Origin: a bacterium
GTDB lineage: Bacteria > AUK180
Assembly: GCA_023144005.1 (NCBI GenBank)
Contig: JAGLGN010000032.1
Location: 5,606 to 69,605, forward strand
Length of the DNA stretch: 64,000 nucleotides
Direction: 5' to 3'
Positions 51,343 to 60,807 of the stretch are shown piece by piece. The notes under the pieces were generated by a model, which made no database searches, had not been told where the DNA came from, and saw only the letters and a program-made list of their open reading frames with translations. Each line of letters starts with the position of its first letter. Positions within the stretch are counted from its first letter, which is position 1. A program made the translations under genes and the position numbers.

Positions 51343-52778
51343 TTAGCCACCTTTGCTAATTTATAATTATAGGTCTCTCTCCTTACCGGAGAAAATATCG
51401 AAATGATATAGATCCCATCCGGATATTTACTGAGGTCAACATCCCATTTGTTCGTTTCAAAATCAGATCGGTTGATGAAACGGCTGCCCGCTATCGTGAA
51501 TATCCGCACCGTATCGTTCGAATAAAGCCCCGAGATCGAGAAGATGCCCGTGCAGGGATTTGGAGATATTTCAAAACCCTCCGAAGAATTCTTATAAAAT
51601 AGTATCTCGTCCCATAAGAGATCAGAAGAGGTCAATGATTCCAAATACGCGGGATCATTTATATAATTGATCGTTATGCCGGTTGACGGGACCTCTTTAT
51701 AAGAAGAGGTCAGGTGCTCTCCTAAAGATGTTGATACAAATATCTCATATTGTAAAAGAGCATCAGAAGCAGAGGTATTAACCATCAGCGAAAAAGAAGC
51801 GGTATCCTCTGAGATAGCTCCAAGAACATTTCCCATATCTGAATTTCCTCGATTGTTCCATAGTTCGTATTCATGCAAAACATCCATAAGCCGGTCCTTA
51901 TTCAGGCGATCGGTATCGTTGAGGGGTAACTCCATGTCTGACAGGAGCGCTGAGCAAAAAAGATTAAATGAGCTAACGATAGCTGGATAGGCGGACATAC
52001 GAAGCAGTGACATTGAGTTCCACTCAACAGAAGCGGCATTGTCCTCATAATGCCGATAGAATTCCCGGCAGAAGGATAATCCCAATTCCTCGGGGGATAT
52101 CACTCCATCTTCATCAAATACTGCATTTATTACGGGAGAATAATTCCATCCATAGGATGAGAGATAATCCTCATTCGCGGCAATAAAACCGGCATATCCG
52201 TTTACTTCAGATGCAAGGGTCATGGTAGAACTGATACAGGCGTCGATACCCAGAAGCGATAAGATAATGCCCGAGTCAGATAATGCCTGCCTCATTTCCC
52301 CGCCGGCGATAGATAGAGAATCCGAGTTCGTTTCATCAATACTGAGATCCGATCCCGAAAAACGGTACCAGGAATTTCCATGATCCCAGAGGATCAAGGC
52401 GTAATTGTCTGCGGGAAATGATGATACTGACCATTTGATGAAATCGCTTAATACCGCAGGCGAACCCATGTTTACTTCTCCGAGAGAAAGAATCGCGTTT
52501 TCAGGAGAAGGGGTCATATCGGTGGTCATGTAAAACCTTCTGGCATCCGACCAATCGCCGTATGCGTTGTCATATCCGGGGTGTCTGTCAAATTGACAAA
52601 CGATATTCACATTGGGTGAAGTTCCGATCGCGGAGGAAATCTCCATAAAATCCGTTATAGCGTATTCCTCAAGATTATTATCCCCGTTCAAATAGATCAT
52701 GACCGTCCAATTATCGGAAAAAGCATTCATGGCAAAAGCCATTAAAAGTACAAGCAGAAAAAGACCGGCTCGGATCAC
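51339..52778 (-). CDS. Secreted clostripain-family (C11) cysteine peptidase with sorting-type C-terminus
   Basis: A 479-residue exported peptidase: signal peptide (about 1-21), then WTVMIYLNGDNNLEEYA typical of C11. The catalytic dyad is H133 (LWDHGNSW) and C181 (GIDACISS). The last 80 residues (FEISPNPCTGIFSISGL to PDGIYIISIFSP) form a type IX-like C-terminal sorting domain like that of the M14 peptidase at 35112. GTG start overlapping the upstream stop. Confidence 0.87.
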   Translation of the reverse strand: MIRAGLFLLVLLMAFAMNAFSDNWTVMIYLNGDNNLEEYAITDFMEISSAIGTSPNVNIVCQFDRHPGYDNAYGDWSDARRFYMTTDMTPSPENAILSLGEVNMGSPAVLSDFIKWSVSSFPADNYALILWDHGNSWYRFSGSDLSIDETNSDSLSIAGGEMRQALSDSGIILSLLGIDACISSTMTLASEVNGYAGFIAANEDYLSSYGWNYSPVINAVFDEDGVISPEELGLSFCREFYRHYEDNAASVEWNSMSLLRMSAYPAIVSSFNLFCSALLSDMELPLNDTDRLNKDRLMDVLHEYELWNNRGNSDMGNVLGAISEDTASFSLMVNTSASDALLQYEIFVSTSLGEHLTSSYKEVPSTGITINYINDPAYLESLTSSDLLWDEILFYKNSSEGFEISPNPCTGIFSISGLYSNDTVRIFTIAGSRFINRSDFETNKWDVDLSKYPDGIYIISIFSPVRRETYNYKLAKVAK

Positions 52779-54682
52779 TTTTGGACCTTAACCACCGTAG
52801 GTTCATACCCGAATTCCATCATCATATCAGAAAATGGTGCTGCTTCGCTGGCCGAAGAATACGGGCCGGAATAGAGGATATAATTACTGCCGCTTTTTGA
52901 AATATAGAGTTTCTCAACGCCATAACTCTCCATCTCATCTTTCATATCATCAACAGTTGCCCTTGTCCCGGAAACGATCTTTATCTTGTATTCATAAACC
53001 ACTTTCTTGGCGGCAGCAGCACGACGGGCCTCATCTTCCTTGCGTTTTTTCTCCGCTGCGGCAGCGCGCCTTCTGTCATCGGCCGCTTTTTTATCTCTTG
53101 CCGCCTTGGCATCAGCGGCTTTCCTTCTGTCCAATTCCGCCTGAGCGTCAGTAGCTTTCTGTCTGTCCAGTTCCGCCTGAGCATCTAATTCTGCCTGTCT
53201 GTCCAGCTCCGCCTGAGCATCTAATTCTTTTTGCGTGTCCAGCTCCGTCTTAGCATCTAATTCTGTCTGTTCATCAAGCTCCGCCTGAGCATCTAATTCT
53301 GTCTGCCTTTCGAGTTCAGCCTGCCTTTCAGCTTCCGCTTTCTTTAGGGCTTTCTTATCTACTTTCGGCTTAGCTTCTTTCTTGATCTTCGGTGTTGAGG
53401 GGCCCGCAGGAAATCCGCCCTTCATAATAAGATATACGTTCGTGGCAAGCAGGATCACAATAAGGCCCATGAAGATATTTCTGAAGAGAATGCTTTGAAA
53501 ATAGAACTTTCTGGCCCCTTCCTTGATATCCTCGAAATCCTCTCCGGCATAAGTATCATTGTATATTCTTGAATGCAGGTATTTCTTTACCTTCTTGTCT
53601 CTCAGTCCCTTTTCCAGTTTTTTCCTTTCCTCGTCCAGGATCTCACTAAAACCAGAGTATTCCTTTCTCACTTTTTCGAGTTGGCCCATATCCTTATCAA
53701 GATCTTTTTTTAGATTGACGATCTCGCCTTTTTCCTTGGCAATATCAATCTTGATCGTTTTTACTTCTTCCAGCATTTCCTGGTACTTGGAATAGAAGTT
53801 CTTCATCCCGTCGAGAAATTTATCGTATGTACCTTCAAGTGGTTTCAACTTCTTATTGTATCCGTCGATAACGCCCAAACGCTTCTGAATCTCTGATTTT
53901 ACCGCATTGAAGTTCTGAACGATCTTCGTAATGCCGTTTTTCAATTCCTCTAATTTATCTTTCAATAATCGGTTCTGCTTCCCCAACTTCTCTATTTCAG
54001 GAGAGATCACATCCTTTTCCAAATACGAAGGCTCTACGCCGGTATTTTGCTGTACCTGGGATGGCTGATAAGTCTGCTGTTGTGCCGGAGCCGGAGTCTG
54101 CTGCATCATTTGAGCTGTTTTATCCACAGTGGTCGGCTCTTCCGAATCAAAACCCAATATGGCATCGATATCATCATCATTGAATCCGGCATTGGCAGCG
54201 GGCGGTGGTTCCTCTATATGCGATATTACTTCTGTCTTCATCGATTCTGCCGCAGAATTTGACGGATAATATTTCTTCAGGGCTTCGCTCAATGAGTGTT
54301 CTGATGTCACCAGAGGGTCAACCTTCAATCCTGTCATTGACTCTATCTTCGCCTTCAGGCTTTCATCAAGAGGGTCGATCATAACTATTGACAGGTTCGA
54401 TGCAAATTTATCCACTGGAAGTACTTTATTGGCAAGGCAGAAATCTTGCGGCATTATTTGAAGGACATTATCCGGGACATGGAAATTATTCAGATCAATG
54501 GTAGAAACTCCGAATTTATCGGTAAGGAATTTAAGAAGGATATCTTCTGTGATATATCCTAACTCCACCAGTATAGAGCCAACCTTCTTGCCGGATTGTT
54601 TCTGCACCTTCAATGCCTGCAAAAGCTCTTCCTTTTTTATGATGTTATTAATAACCAGCAGTTCGCCTAATTTCAATGCCAT
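52775..54682 (-). CDS. MshEN-coiled coil-TM-AELDxQ repeat-SPOR protein
   Basis: A 635-residue protein of mixed architecture. Residues 1-140 are a MshEN/GspE-N domain: KLGELLVINNIIKKEELLQAL and KVGSILVELGYITEDILLKFL are the tandem motifs that bind cyclic di-GMP in MshE-type proteins. A linker with DDDIDAILGFD (169-179) leads to a coiled coil (230-370) and one TM helix (about 402-420). About 90 residues of AELD[RA]Q-type repeats with Ala/Lys/Arg follow (TolA-like), and then a SPOR domain (about 560-635). No secretion ATPase domain is present. The topology puts the cyclic-di-GMP sensor in the cytoplasm and the peptidoglycan-binding domain in the periplasm. Confidence 0.85.
   Translation of the reverse strand: MALKLGELLVINNIIKKEELLQALKVQKQSGKKVGSILVELGYITEDILLKFLTDKFGVSTIDLNNFHVPDNVLQIMPQDFCLANKVLPVDKFASNLSIVMIDPLDESLKAKIESMTGLKVDPLVTSEHSLSEALKKYYPSNSAAESMKTEVISHIEEPPPAANAGFNDDDIDAILGFDSEEPTTVDKTAQMMQQTPAPAQQQTYQPSQVQQNTGVEPSYLEKDVISPEIEKLGKQNRLLKDKLEELKNGITKIVQNFNAVKSEIQKRLGVIDGYNKKLKPLEGTYDKFLDGMKNFYSKYQEMLEEVKTIKIDIAKEKGEIVNLKKDLDKDMGQLEKVRKEYSGFSEILDEERKKLEKGLRDKKVKKYLHSRIYNDTYAGEDFEDIKEGARKFYFQSILFRNIFMGLIVILLATNVYLIMKGGFPAGPSTPKIKKEAKPKVDKKALKKAEAERQAELERQTELDAQAELDEQTELDAKTELDTQKELDAQAELDRQAELDAQAELDRQKATDAQAELDRRKAADAKAARDKKAADDRRRAAAAEKKRKEDEARRAAAAKKVVYEYKIKIVSGTRATVDDMKDEMESYGVEKLYISKSGSNYILYSGPYSSASEAAPFSDMMMEFGYEPTVVKVQK
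53090..53340 (-). repeat. Degenerate 18-bp coding repeats (AELDxQ)
   Basis: About twelve in-frame, imperfect copies of an 18-base unit encoding [AT]ELD[RAET][QK], inside the MshEN-SPOR gene. Such tracts tend to change in copy number and probably encode a rigid periplasmic helix. Confidence 0.8.
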
Positions 54683-54691
54683 AATTTACCT

Positions 54692-55621
54692 CTAATTAAA
54701 ATCCAGATTTCTCTTATCAAAAATGTCCTTAACATATAGTACAAATTCTTCGCGGCCTAATTTGACCTTCTCGATAATATCTCCGTAGTAACTGCTCAAA
54801 TGATGATGTTTCAAAGATCTTTTGAGCTCCTCCTCCGCAAGTTTATGGGAGGGGTCCACGATATGGAGAAGGGCAATATAATAAAGGGAATATGATATCG
54901 ATTCAAATATTCCATAGACATGAGAGACTTTTCTAAGGGTACTCTTGTACAATTTATCATGTTCCTGTTTCAGACTCAAAGAGCTTTCATAATACTTCAG
55001 CGCATTATCAAGATCGTTTTTCTCAAAGAAAATATCCCCCAACTTGATAACGATGGTCCGGGAGATATTCTCTTCAGCGAATTTTTCATAAAATCGTATT
55101 TCTTCGTCAGAAAATGATGCGAATTCCTCCTTCTTCAGATTCTTGATCCGGGAATTCACATAATTGTTGTACTGCTCTTCAGAAAGCGTTTCCTTCAGGC
55201 ATTCATGCGAGTTGAGAACATTTAGAAATGCGTAAAAATTATTGAAGTCGGAACGGTAAAAATAATCGAGATACTTCTCCAATATATTAGGGTCGTCCAT
55301 TGGAACAACCTTCAGTACACTGTCCAGAAGAGCAAATATCTCTTCAGTGCCGGGGCGGGAGATATACTTAAGGAAGTATGTGTAGAATGATTTATTGTCA
55401 ACTCCCTGTGGAAGGGAATTATTGTCTTTGATGTAATTCAGGACAATATTGAATATCCCCGTATCCTCCATATAATATGATTGGGAAACTATGAATTTAC
55501 TTGTGTCATATTTGTTCTTTCTGCTCAATACCACGATAGTGATTATGATAAAGAGAGTAAGGACGATGACAATTATCAGAGTTTCTATATTAATTCTTCC
55601 CTGAGAGAAATTCCTCAACAA
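54692..55621 (-). CDS. Membrane-anchored TPR-like protein of unknown function
   Basis: A protein of up to 309 residues with one N-terminal membrane helix (about 12-33) and a helical C-terminal part with a TPR-like stretch (IKLGDIFFEKNDLDNALKYYESS). The only in-frame start candidates are a TTG at 55621, overlapping accC by 32 bases, or non-standard codons just before the helix (AGGGAAG lies nearby), so the exact start is uncertain. Directly upstream of the MshEN-SPOR gene and possibly its partner. Confidence 0.7.
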   Translation of the reverse strand: MLRNFSQGRINIETLIIVIVLTLFIIITIVVLSRKNKYDTSKFIVSQSYYMEDTGIFNIVLNYIKDNNSLPQGVDNKSFYTYFLKYISRPGTEEIFALLDSVLKVVPMDDPNILEKYLDYFYRSDFNNFYAFLNVLNSHECLKETLSEEQYNNYVNSRIKNLKKEEFASFSDEEIRFYEKFAEENISRTIVIKLGDIFFEKNDLDNALKYYESSLSLKQEHDKLYKSTLRKVSHVYGIFESISYSLYYIALLHIVDPSHKLAEEELKRSLKHHHLSSYYGDIIEKVKLGREEFVLYVKDIFDKRNLDFN

Positions 55622-56945
55622 AATGGGTGTTATAATTACCCTGCAAAAAGGCGGGAGTGTTGACCAATTCCTTCAAAAAGGAAATATTCGTATTTATCCC
55701 GTCAATATAAAATTCATCCAGAGCGCGGTTTAATCTGTTGATGGCTAAATATCTGGTCTCTCCGTATACGATCAATTTGGCTATCATTGAATCATAATGC
55801 GGCGGTATCTCATATCCAGCATGCACAAATGTATCGATTCTTATTCCAAATCCTCCAGGGAGATTGAGCTTTTTGATCTTTCCTGGACTAGGCATAAAGC
55901 CCTGGGAAGGATTCTCGGCATTGATCCTCACTTCGATCGCGTGGCCGCGGAGATTGATATCCTTCTGCTTAATTTTCAGTTTTTCTCCGTCAGCGATACG
56001 GATCTGCTTAGCGATCAGGTCCATCTCGCTCCTCATTTCTGAAACAGTATGTTCAACCTGAATGCGTGTATTCATCTCCATAAAATAGAAATTCAAGTCC
56101 TTGTCAACGATAAACTCCATGGTACCGGCACTGTTGTATTTCACTTCTCTGGCACCCTTGATGGCCATCTCCAGAATCGCTTTTCTCTTCTCGTCATCAA
56201 GGATAGGAGAAGGAGATTCTTCCACGATCTTCTGGTGGCGGCGCTGCATAGAACAGTCCCTTTCGCCAATATGAACGATATTACCGTAATTATCTCCAAG
56301 AAGCTGGACCTCAATATGATGAGGGTTCTCTATATATTTCTCAACATATACGGATGCGTCATTAAAGGCATTTTGCGATTCACTCTTTGCCATCTCGAAA
56401 TTGTTTTTCAGTTCCCCGTCATTGCGCACAATGCGCATGCCTTTCCCGCCGCCGCCTGAAGAGGCCTTTATTATTATGGGATATCTTATCTTCTTAACGA
56501 TCTTCTTCAAGTCCTCAAAAGAGTCAATATTTCCCTTAGAGCCGGGGACCACAGGGACACCGGCACTGGTCATTGTCTTTCTTGCTTCCGACTTATTTCC
56601 CATCAAACCGATTATGGAAGAGGAGGGGCCGATAAAGATGATATTACTCTCTTCACAGATCTTGGCAAATTCCGCATTTTCGGCAAGAAATCCATAGCCC
56701 GGATGGATCGCATTGGCACCGCTTATCTCCGCGGCGGTAATAATGGAAGGGATCTTCAAGTAACTGCTCTTTGAAGCAGGAGGGCCTATGCATATCGCTT
56801 CATTGGAAAATGCGACATGCGGAGAATTCTTATCTGCCGTAGAGAATACGGCAACTGTCGGGATCTTAAGGTCTTTACAGCTCCTTATCACCCTTAAAGC
56901 GATCTCGCCTCTATTGGCTATCAGAACCTTTTTGATCTTTGCCAT
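55590..56945 (-). CDS. accC: Acetyl-CoA carboxylase biotin carboxylase subunit
   Basis: A 451-residue ATP-grasp enzyme: KVLIANRGEIALRVIRSC at the start, HPGYGFLAENAEFA, ASSGGGGKGMRIV (ATP-binding loop) and MEMNTRIQVEHTVSE. It carboxylates the biotin of AccB, encoded two genes upstream. The ATG at 56945 follows the dnaB-like stop (TAGAATG). Complete length. Confidence 0.96.
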   Translation of the reverse strand: MAKIKKVLIANRGEIALRVIRSCKDLKIPTVAVFSTADKNSPHVAFSNEAICIGPPASKSSYLKIPSIITAAEISGANAIHPGYGFLAENAEFAKICEESNIIFIGPSSSIIGLMGNKSEARKTMTSAGVPVVPGSKGNIDSFEDLKKIVKKIRYPIIIKASSGGGGKGMRIVRNDGELKNNFEMAKSESQNAFNDASVYVEKYIENPHHIEVQLLGDNYGNIVHIGERDCSMQRRHQKIVEESPSPILDDEKRKAILEMAIKGAREVKYNSAGTMEFIVDKDLNFYFMEMNTRIQVEHTVSEMRSEMDLIAKQIRIADGEKLKIKQKDINLRGHAIEVRINAENPSQGFMPSPGKIKKLNLPGGFGIRIDTFVHAGYEIPPHYDSMIAKLIVYGETRYLAINRLNRALDEFYIDGINTNISFLKELVNTPAFLQGNYNTHFVEEFLSGKN

Positions 56946-56946
56946 T

Positions 56947-58692
56947 CTACTCAAAACCCTCGATCTTCATCATATTGTATTCCTGAAGCAGATGCGCGAA
57001 TTCACCCCAAAGTATTCTACTTTTAATAAGCTTCTTAATAATATTCTGAAGCTTGGCGTATGTGTGTGTCTCTTCAAGGTTCTTGAAACCGACTTCAATA
57101 AGTTTGTTGATCTCAACAAAGAAAAGGTATTGGATCACATTGGACATTCCCGGAGGCGAATCCCTGTTCTTGTCAATATGAAGATTGATCACATCGATCT
57201 TGGGTATTTTCTCACTCGGGATGCTCTTTGCCTTAGCGATCTCCCTCAACTGCTGCATCATTTCCTGTGTATCTCCCCAATCCTTGGTGAGTATCATACC
57301 AACATCAAGATCATATTCAATATCTCCGGAACCGGTGGTATTATGCATTGTAGGGCGCTCATAACTTTCTTTTTCATCAAGCTTACACCCTTCCCTGTCC
57401 AAGGAAGAGATCGCCCAGATCGGACAGTTCAAGGAAAGTGAGAGTTCAGAAAGGCCCGAAGATATCCTATTGATCCTGGTCTGAGGATCGGTGATATGAG
57501 ATTCCAGAGGCATCTTCTGAAGATAATCTATGAAGATCGCTATCTCATCTGTCTCAAATTCATGGAGGACATTGTAGGCATGAGATTCTATCCTTTCAAA
57601 ATTCTCTCTCTGACCGCCTTCGATCAGGAAAATATAGTTCATGAAAGCTTCTGTTGAATGCCATCCCTTTATGAATTTATTCTTGATAAGTTTATCTTCC
57701 ATGATATTCTTGGTCTGGAGCACGGTGGGATTCACCAAACTCTCTTTGGATAGAATTCTCAAAGTAAGAACGCGCTGCGTCTGTTCCCAGGAATAGTAAA
57801 GAACGGGGATCTTGTTTTGTGCAGCGACATGAGAGGCTATGGCAAGAGAGAAATTGGTCTTGCCCCTTCTGGGCGCGCCCAATAAACCGTAATAGAATCC
57901 CTTTCTCAAGCCGGAAAGTACCTTATTGAGTGTATTGAAGGGTTTTATGGAGTAACCCATCACTCCGTCCAGCAATTCTTCTTTTCTCGTTCTGATCTCA
58001 CTCTCCAATTCGTACAGATTGTATTTCATGGGCATGATAACTTCATGGAATTGCATCTTCTGCAGAGAGATCAGCTGATGCCCCAGTTTACCGGCAAAAT
58101 CAGCGACATCGATCTTATTTGATGATGTGGAGAGAAGATATTCCTCTATTTTTTCGCGAACTTCTTTCAGCTTATCCTTACCAGCCCTCATCTTCATGAT
58201 CTCAATATAAGTCATTACCTGCGAAAGCTGCGGTGGATCCACATTCCTTAATTTGGTGTAGAATTTCTGCATCTCAATGGTATAATAGTTACGAGGGATC
58301 AGTTCGTTCTTTATGGATTCATAATCAATGACCGAATCCTCTCTTTTACTGTCAAAGAACTCAAAGATGACATTACAGACTATTCTCGACAGTTTCGATC
58401 TCAGCAGAAACGGCTTGAAACCCTTTTCGATGGCGGTGGAGATCAGGAACCTATCCTGCAGGAAACCGGCGAGGATCTTTATTTCCTCTTCTTCATAGCT
58501 CTCCGTTTCCTCCGGGGATAAATATTCCTCTTCTTCCTCTATGATCGGCCTCTGCTCCTCTTTCTTTAAAACAGGAGCTTCTTCCTTCTTCTCTTCCTTT
58601 GCTTCACCCTTCTTAAGGGGATTATCCTTAATGAATTCCGCAAATAGATCTTCCGGATTGACCTTCTTCTTGTTATCTTTCTTCTCTTCCAT
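56947..58692 (-). CDS. DnaB-like RecA-fold helicase/ATPase
   Basis: A 581-residue protein. The N-terminal 70 residues are Lys/Glu-rich and disordered. A DnaB N-terminal-like helical domain follows (about 70-200), then a DnaB C-terminal RecA domain with Walker A GAPRRGKT (272-279), Walker B IAIFIDYLQKM and SGDIEYDLDVGMILT, the DnaB SGxIEYDAD-like motif. Differences from replicative DnaB are the charged head, the altered Walker A and the location between accB and accC. It could be a second, specialised helicase or a non-helicase DnaB relative. Confidence 0.82.
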   Translation of the reverse strand: MEEKKDNKKKVNPEDLFAEFIKDNPLKKGEAKEEKKEEAPVLKKEEQRPIIEEEEEYLSPEETESYEEEEIKILAGFLQDRFLISTAIEKGFKPFLLRSKLSRIVCNVIFEFFDSKREDSVIDYESIKNELIPRNYYTIEMQKFYTKLRNVDPPQLSQVMTYIEIMKMRAGKDKLKEVREKIEEYLLSTSSNKIDVADFAGKLGHQLISLQKMQFHEVIMPMKYNLYELESEIRTRKEELLDGVMGYSIKPFNTLNKVLSGLRKGFYYGLLGAPRRGKTNFSLAIASHVAAQNKIPVLYYSWEQTQRVLTLRILSKESLVNPTVLQTKNIMEDKLIKNKFIKGWHSTEAFMNYIFLIEGGQRENFERIESHAYNVLHEFETDEIAIFIDYLQKMPLESHITDPQTRINRISSGLSELSLSLNCPIWAISSLDREGCKLDEKESYERPTMHNTTGSGDIEYDLDVGMILTKDWGDTQEMMQQLREIAKAKSIPSEKIPKIDVINLHIDKNRDSPPGMSNVIQYLFFVEINKLIEVGFKNLEETHTYAKLQNIIKKLIKSRILWGEFAHLLQEYNMMKIEGFE

Positions 58693-58707
58693 AATGATTT
58701 CTCCTGT

Positions 58708-59139
58708 CTACTCGATCTCAAAAATAGGCTGGTCGTATTCCAGACTTTCGCCGCTCTCGACCAGAACCTTAACGATCTTCCCGCTCATTTCGGCTTTGAT
58801 CTCATTGAAGATCTTCATCGCCTCGATTATACAAACAACGGTGTCGTCATTGATGGTATCCCCCACCTTCACATAATCAGGTGATTCCGGAGAAGGGGTA
58901 CTGTAAAAAGTGCCCGGCATCTTTGCTTTAATAAAACGGGCATTTGAAACCGGTGCTTCAACGACTTGGGGAGTCGGCCCTGACTGGATCAATACCTCGG
59001 CCGGTTTTGACAGTACCTCGCCGTGGGTTATCAGATCACGCTTCAGGCTGAATTTAACACCTTCCTGTTCAATGGTAAGTTCACTGATGTCCGAATCTTT
59101 TAGCATCTGAATGATCTTTTCAATATCATCTATCTTCAT
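58708..59139 (-). CDS. accB: Biotin carboxyl carrier protein of acetyl-CoA carboxylase
   Basis: A 143-residue protein: N-terminal helical segment, a linker, and the biotinyl domain MPGTFYSTPSPESP...VVCIIEAMKIFNEI with biotin on K109 of EAMKI. Complete. Lies between efp and the DnaB-like gene; accC follows the latter. Confidence 0.95.
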   Translation of the reverse strand: MKIDDIEKIIQMLKDSDISELTIEQEGVKFSLKRDLITHGEVLSKPAEVLIQSGPTPQVVEAPVSNARFIKAKMPGTFYSTPSPESPDYVKVGDTINDDTVVCIIEAMKIFNEIKAEMSGKIVKVLVESGESLEYDQPIFEIE

Positions 59140-59148
59140 ATACTCTCC

Positions 59149-59706
59149 CTAAACTCTTTCAACATATGAATTGCTCCTTGTATCAACTTTTATATTGTCC
59201 CCTTCATTTATGAAAAGAGGAACCGTAACTACAAGGCCGGTCTCCAAGGTCGCAGGCTTACTTCCTCCGGAAACAGTATTCCCCCTGATACCCGGCTGGG
59301 TTTCCGCAACTTTCAAAGCAACATGGATCGGGGGTTCCACCATGATTATCCGCTCTTGATAGAAATAACCGGTGATCTTGCCGCCCGCAATAATATAATT
59401 GGCGGTGTTACCGATAACTTCATCATTTAAAAGGTATTGCTCATAGGTCTGTGTGTCCATGAAAACATAATTATCGCCATCGTGATAGGAGTATTCCAGA
59501 TCCCTTCGCTCCACCACAGCGGCCTCAACTTTTTCGCCGGATCGGAATGTTTTTTCGATCACCGCGCCCGTCAGGAGATTCTTCAACTTACTTCTAACAA
59601 ATGCTCCACCCTTTCCGGGTTTTACATGCATGAACTCAACAACGGTAAAAAGGACATCCTTCATCTTGATGACCATGCCGTTTTTGAAATCATTCGATGT
59701 AGTCAC
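59149..59706 (-). CDS. efp: Elongation factor P
   Basis: A 185-residue, three-domain EF-P. Loop HVKPGKGGAFVR carries K32, the position that is modified in other EF-Ps. GSKPATLETGLVVTVPLFIN and DTRSNSYVERV end the protein. It relieves ribosome stalling at proline runs. The pepP-efp-accB-accC order is common in bacteria. No modification enzyme gene (epmA, earP) is in this window. Confidence 0.96.
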   Translation of the reverse strand: MTTSNDFKNGMVIKMKDVLFTVVEFMHVKPGKGGAFVRSKLKNLLTGAVIEKTFRSGEKVEAAVVERRDLEYSYHDGDNYVFMDTQTYEQYLLNDEVIGNTANYIIAGGKITGYFYQERIIMVEPPIHVALKVAETQPGIRGNTVSGGSKPATLETGLVVTVPLFINEGDNIKVDTRSNSYVERV

Positions 59707-59715
59707 AACTACCTC

Positions 59716-60807
59716 CTAAATTATGGTCAGTTCTTTTGTTATCCCGGAGGACAATGCGACAGCACCGCCATCCGTGATCAAAAGATCGTCTTCAATTCGA
59801 ACGCCGAATTCATTTGGCAAATAGATCCCTGGTTCGTCAGTGAACACCATTCCCGGCTTAAGCCGCCCTCTTGCCGCGCGAGGCGAAAGCCAGGGTTGTT
59901 CATGAACCTCAAGCCCCAGGCCATGACCAAGGCTATGCGTAAAATATTTTCCGTATCCGGCTGATACGATCTCTTTTCTGGCGATCTCATCAACTTTCTT
60001 AAAGGATACATCCTTTTTGACTTTCTCTATAACGCTCTGATTAGCCCTTAGGACTGTGAGGTAAACCTCCTTCATCTTCTGAGTCGGTTGGCCCAGAAAA
60101 AAGGTACGGGTGATATCAGCATTGTAATGTTCATAAACAGCGCCGAAATCCAGAAGGATGATCTCTTTTTCCCTGCATTTAACATCACGGCTCGGTACAC
60201 CGTGAGGCAAAGAAGCTCTGGGGCCGAAAAGGCTAATTATCTCAAAGCCGGAACGCTCACCGCCCGCAGACTTGATCTGATATTCAAGTTCTGCTTCAAG
60301 ATCCTTTTCGGAAATGCCCGGCTTCACAGATTTTATTGTTTCATAGAACGCCTTTTCTGCGATTTCAACCGCTCTCGTTATCTTTGCTATTTCTTCATTG
60401 TCCTTGATCACCCTCAAAGGTGAAAGTAGGCCGGGAACCGGTTTCATCTTGATCTTTGAAAAGACCTTCCTCAGATTTCTGTAGCCGCTGTATGTGATCC
60501 GGTCGGGATCGAATATCACATTTTTCGGAGAAAGCTTTGACATTCTTTCCGCAATATCAGAGAATGCGGCCGCATAAGTTGAAGCAAGGATGACCTTGGC
60601 CTCTTGAATGCCCTTTTTGGCATCCTCAATATAGCGGGAATCGATATGAAGCTCGGCGTGATCAGGAAAAACAGCTAAAATGCCGTCTCCATCTTCACTG
60701 GAACGGAATCCCGTTAAATAAGTCCGGGAAACATTGTCCCTGAAAATAAATAACGAGTCCGGATAAAGCTTCCGGAGTTTGTCCAGGCGTCTCCTATAGT
60801 ATACCAT
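59716..60807 (-). CDS. pepP: Xaa-Pro aminopeptidase (M24B)
   Basis: A 363-residue metallopeptidase of the M24 'pita-bread' fold. Metal ligands are seen in LLDFGAVYEHYNADITRTF (two Asp), SLGHGLGLEVHE (His), FTDEPGIY (Glu) and VRIEDDLL (Glu). It removes N-terminal residues before proline. Overlaps the upstream gene by 14 bases and is followed by efp. Confidence 0.94.
   Translation of the reverse strand: MVYYRRRLDKLRKLYPDSLFIFRDNVSRTYLTGFRSSEDGDGILAVFPDHAELHIDSRYIEDAKKGIQEAKVILASTYAAAFSDIAERMSKLSPKNVIFDPDRITYSGYRNLRKVFSKIKMKPVPGLLSPLRVIKDNEEIAKITRAVEIAEKAFYETIKSVKPGISEKDLEAELEYQIKSAGGERSGFEIISLFGPRASLPHGVPSRDVKCREKEIILLDFGAVYEHYNADITRTFFLGQPTQKMKEVYLTVLRANQSVIEKVKKDVSFKKVDEIARKEIVSAGYGKYFTHSLGHGLGLEVHEQPWLSPRAARGRLKPGMVFTDEPGIYLPNEFGVRIEDDLLITDGGAVALSSGITKELTII

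Noticed and set aside
52775-54682. GspE/PilB secretion ATPase
   Set aside because: Only the MshEN N-terminal domain is present; there are no Walker A or B motifs and the rest is coiled coil, TM and SPOR.
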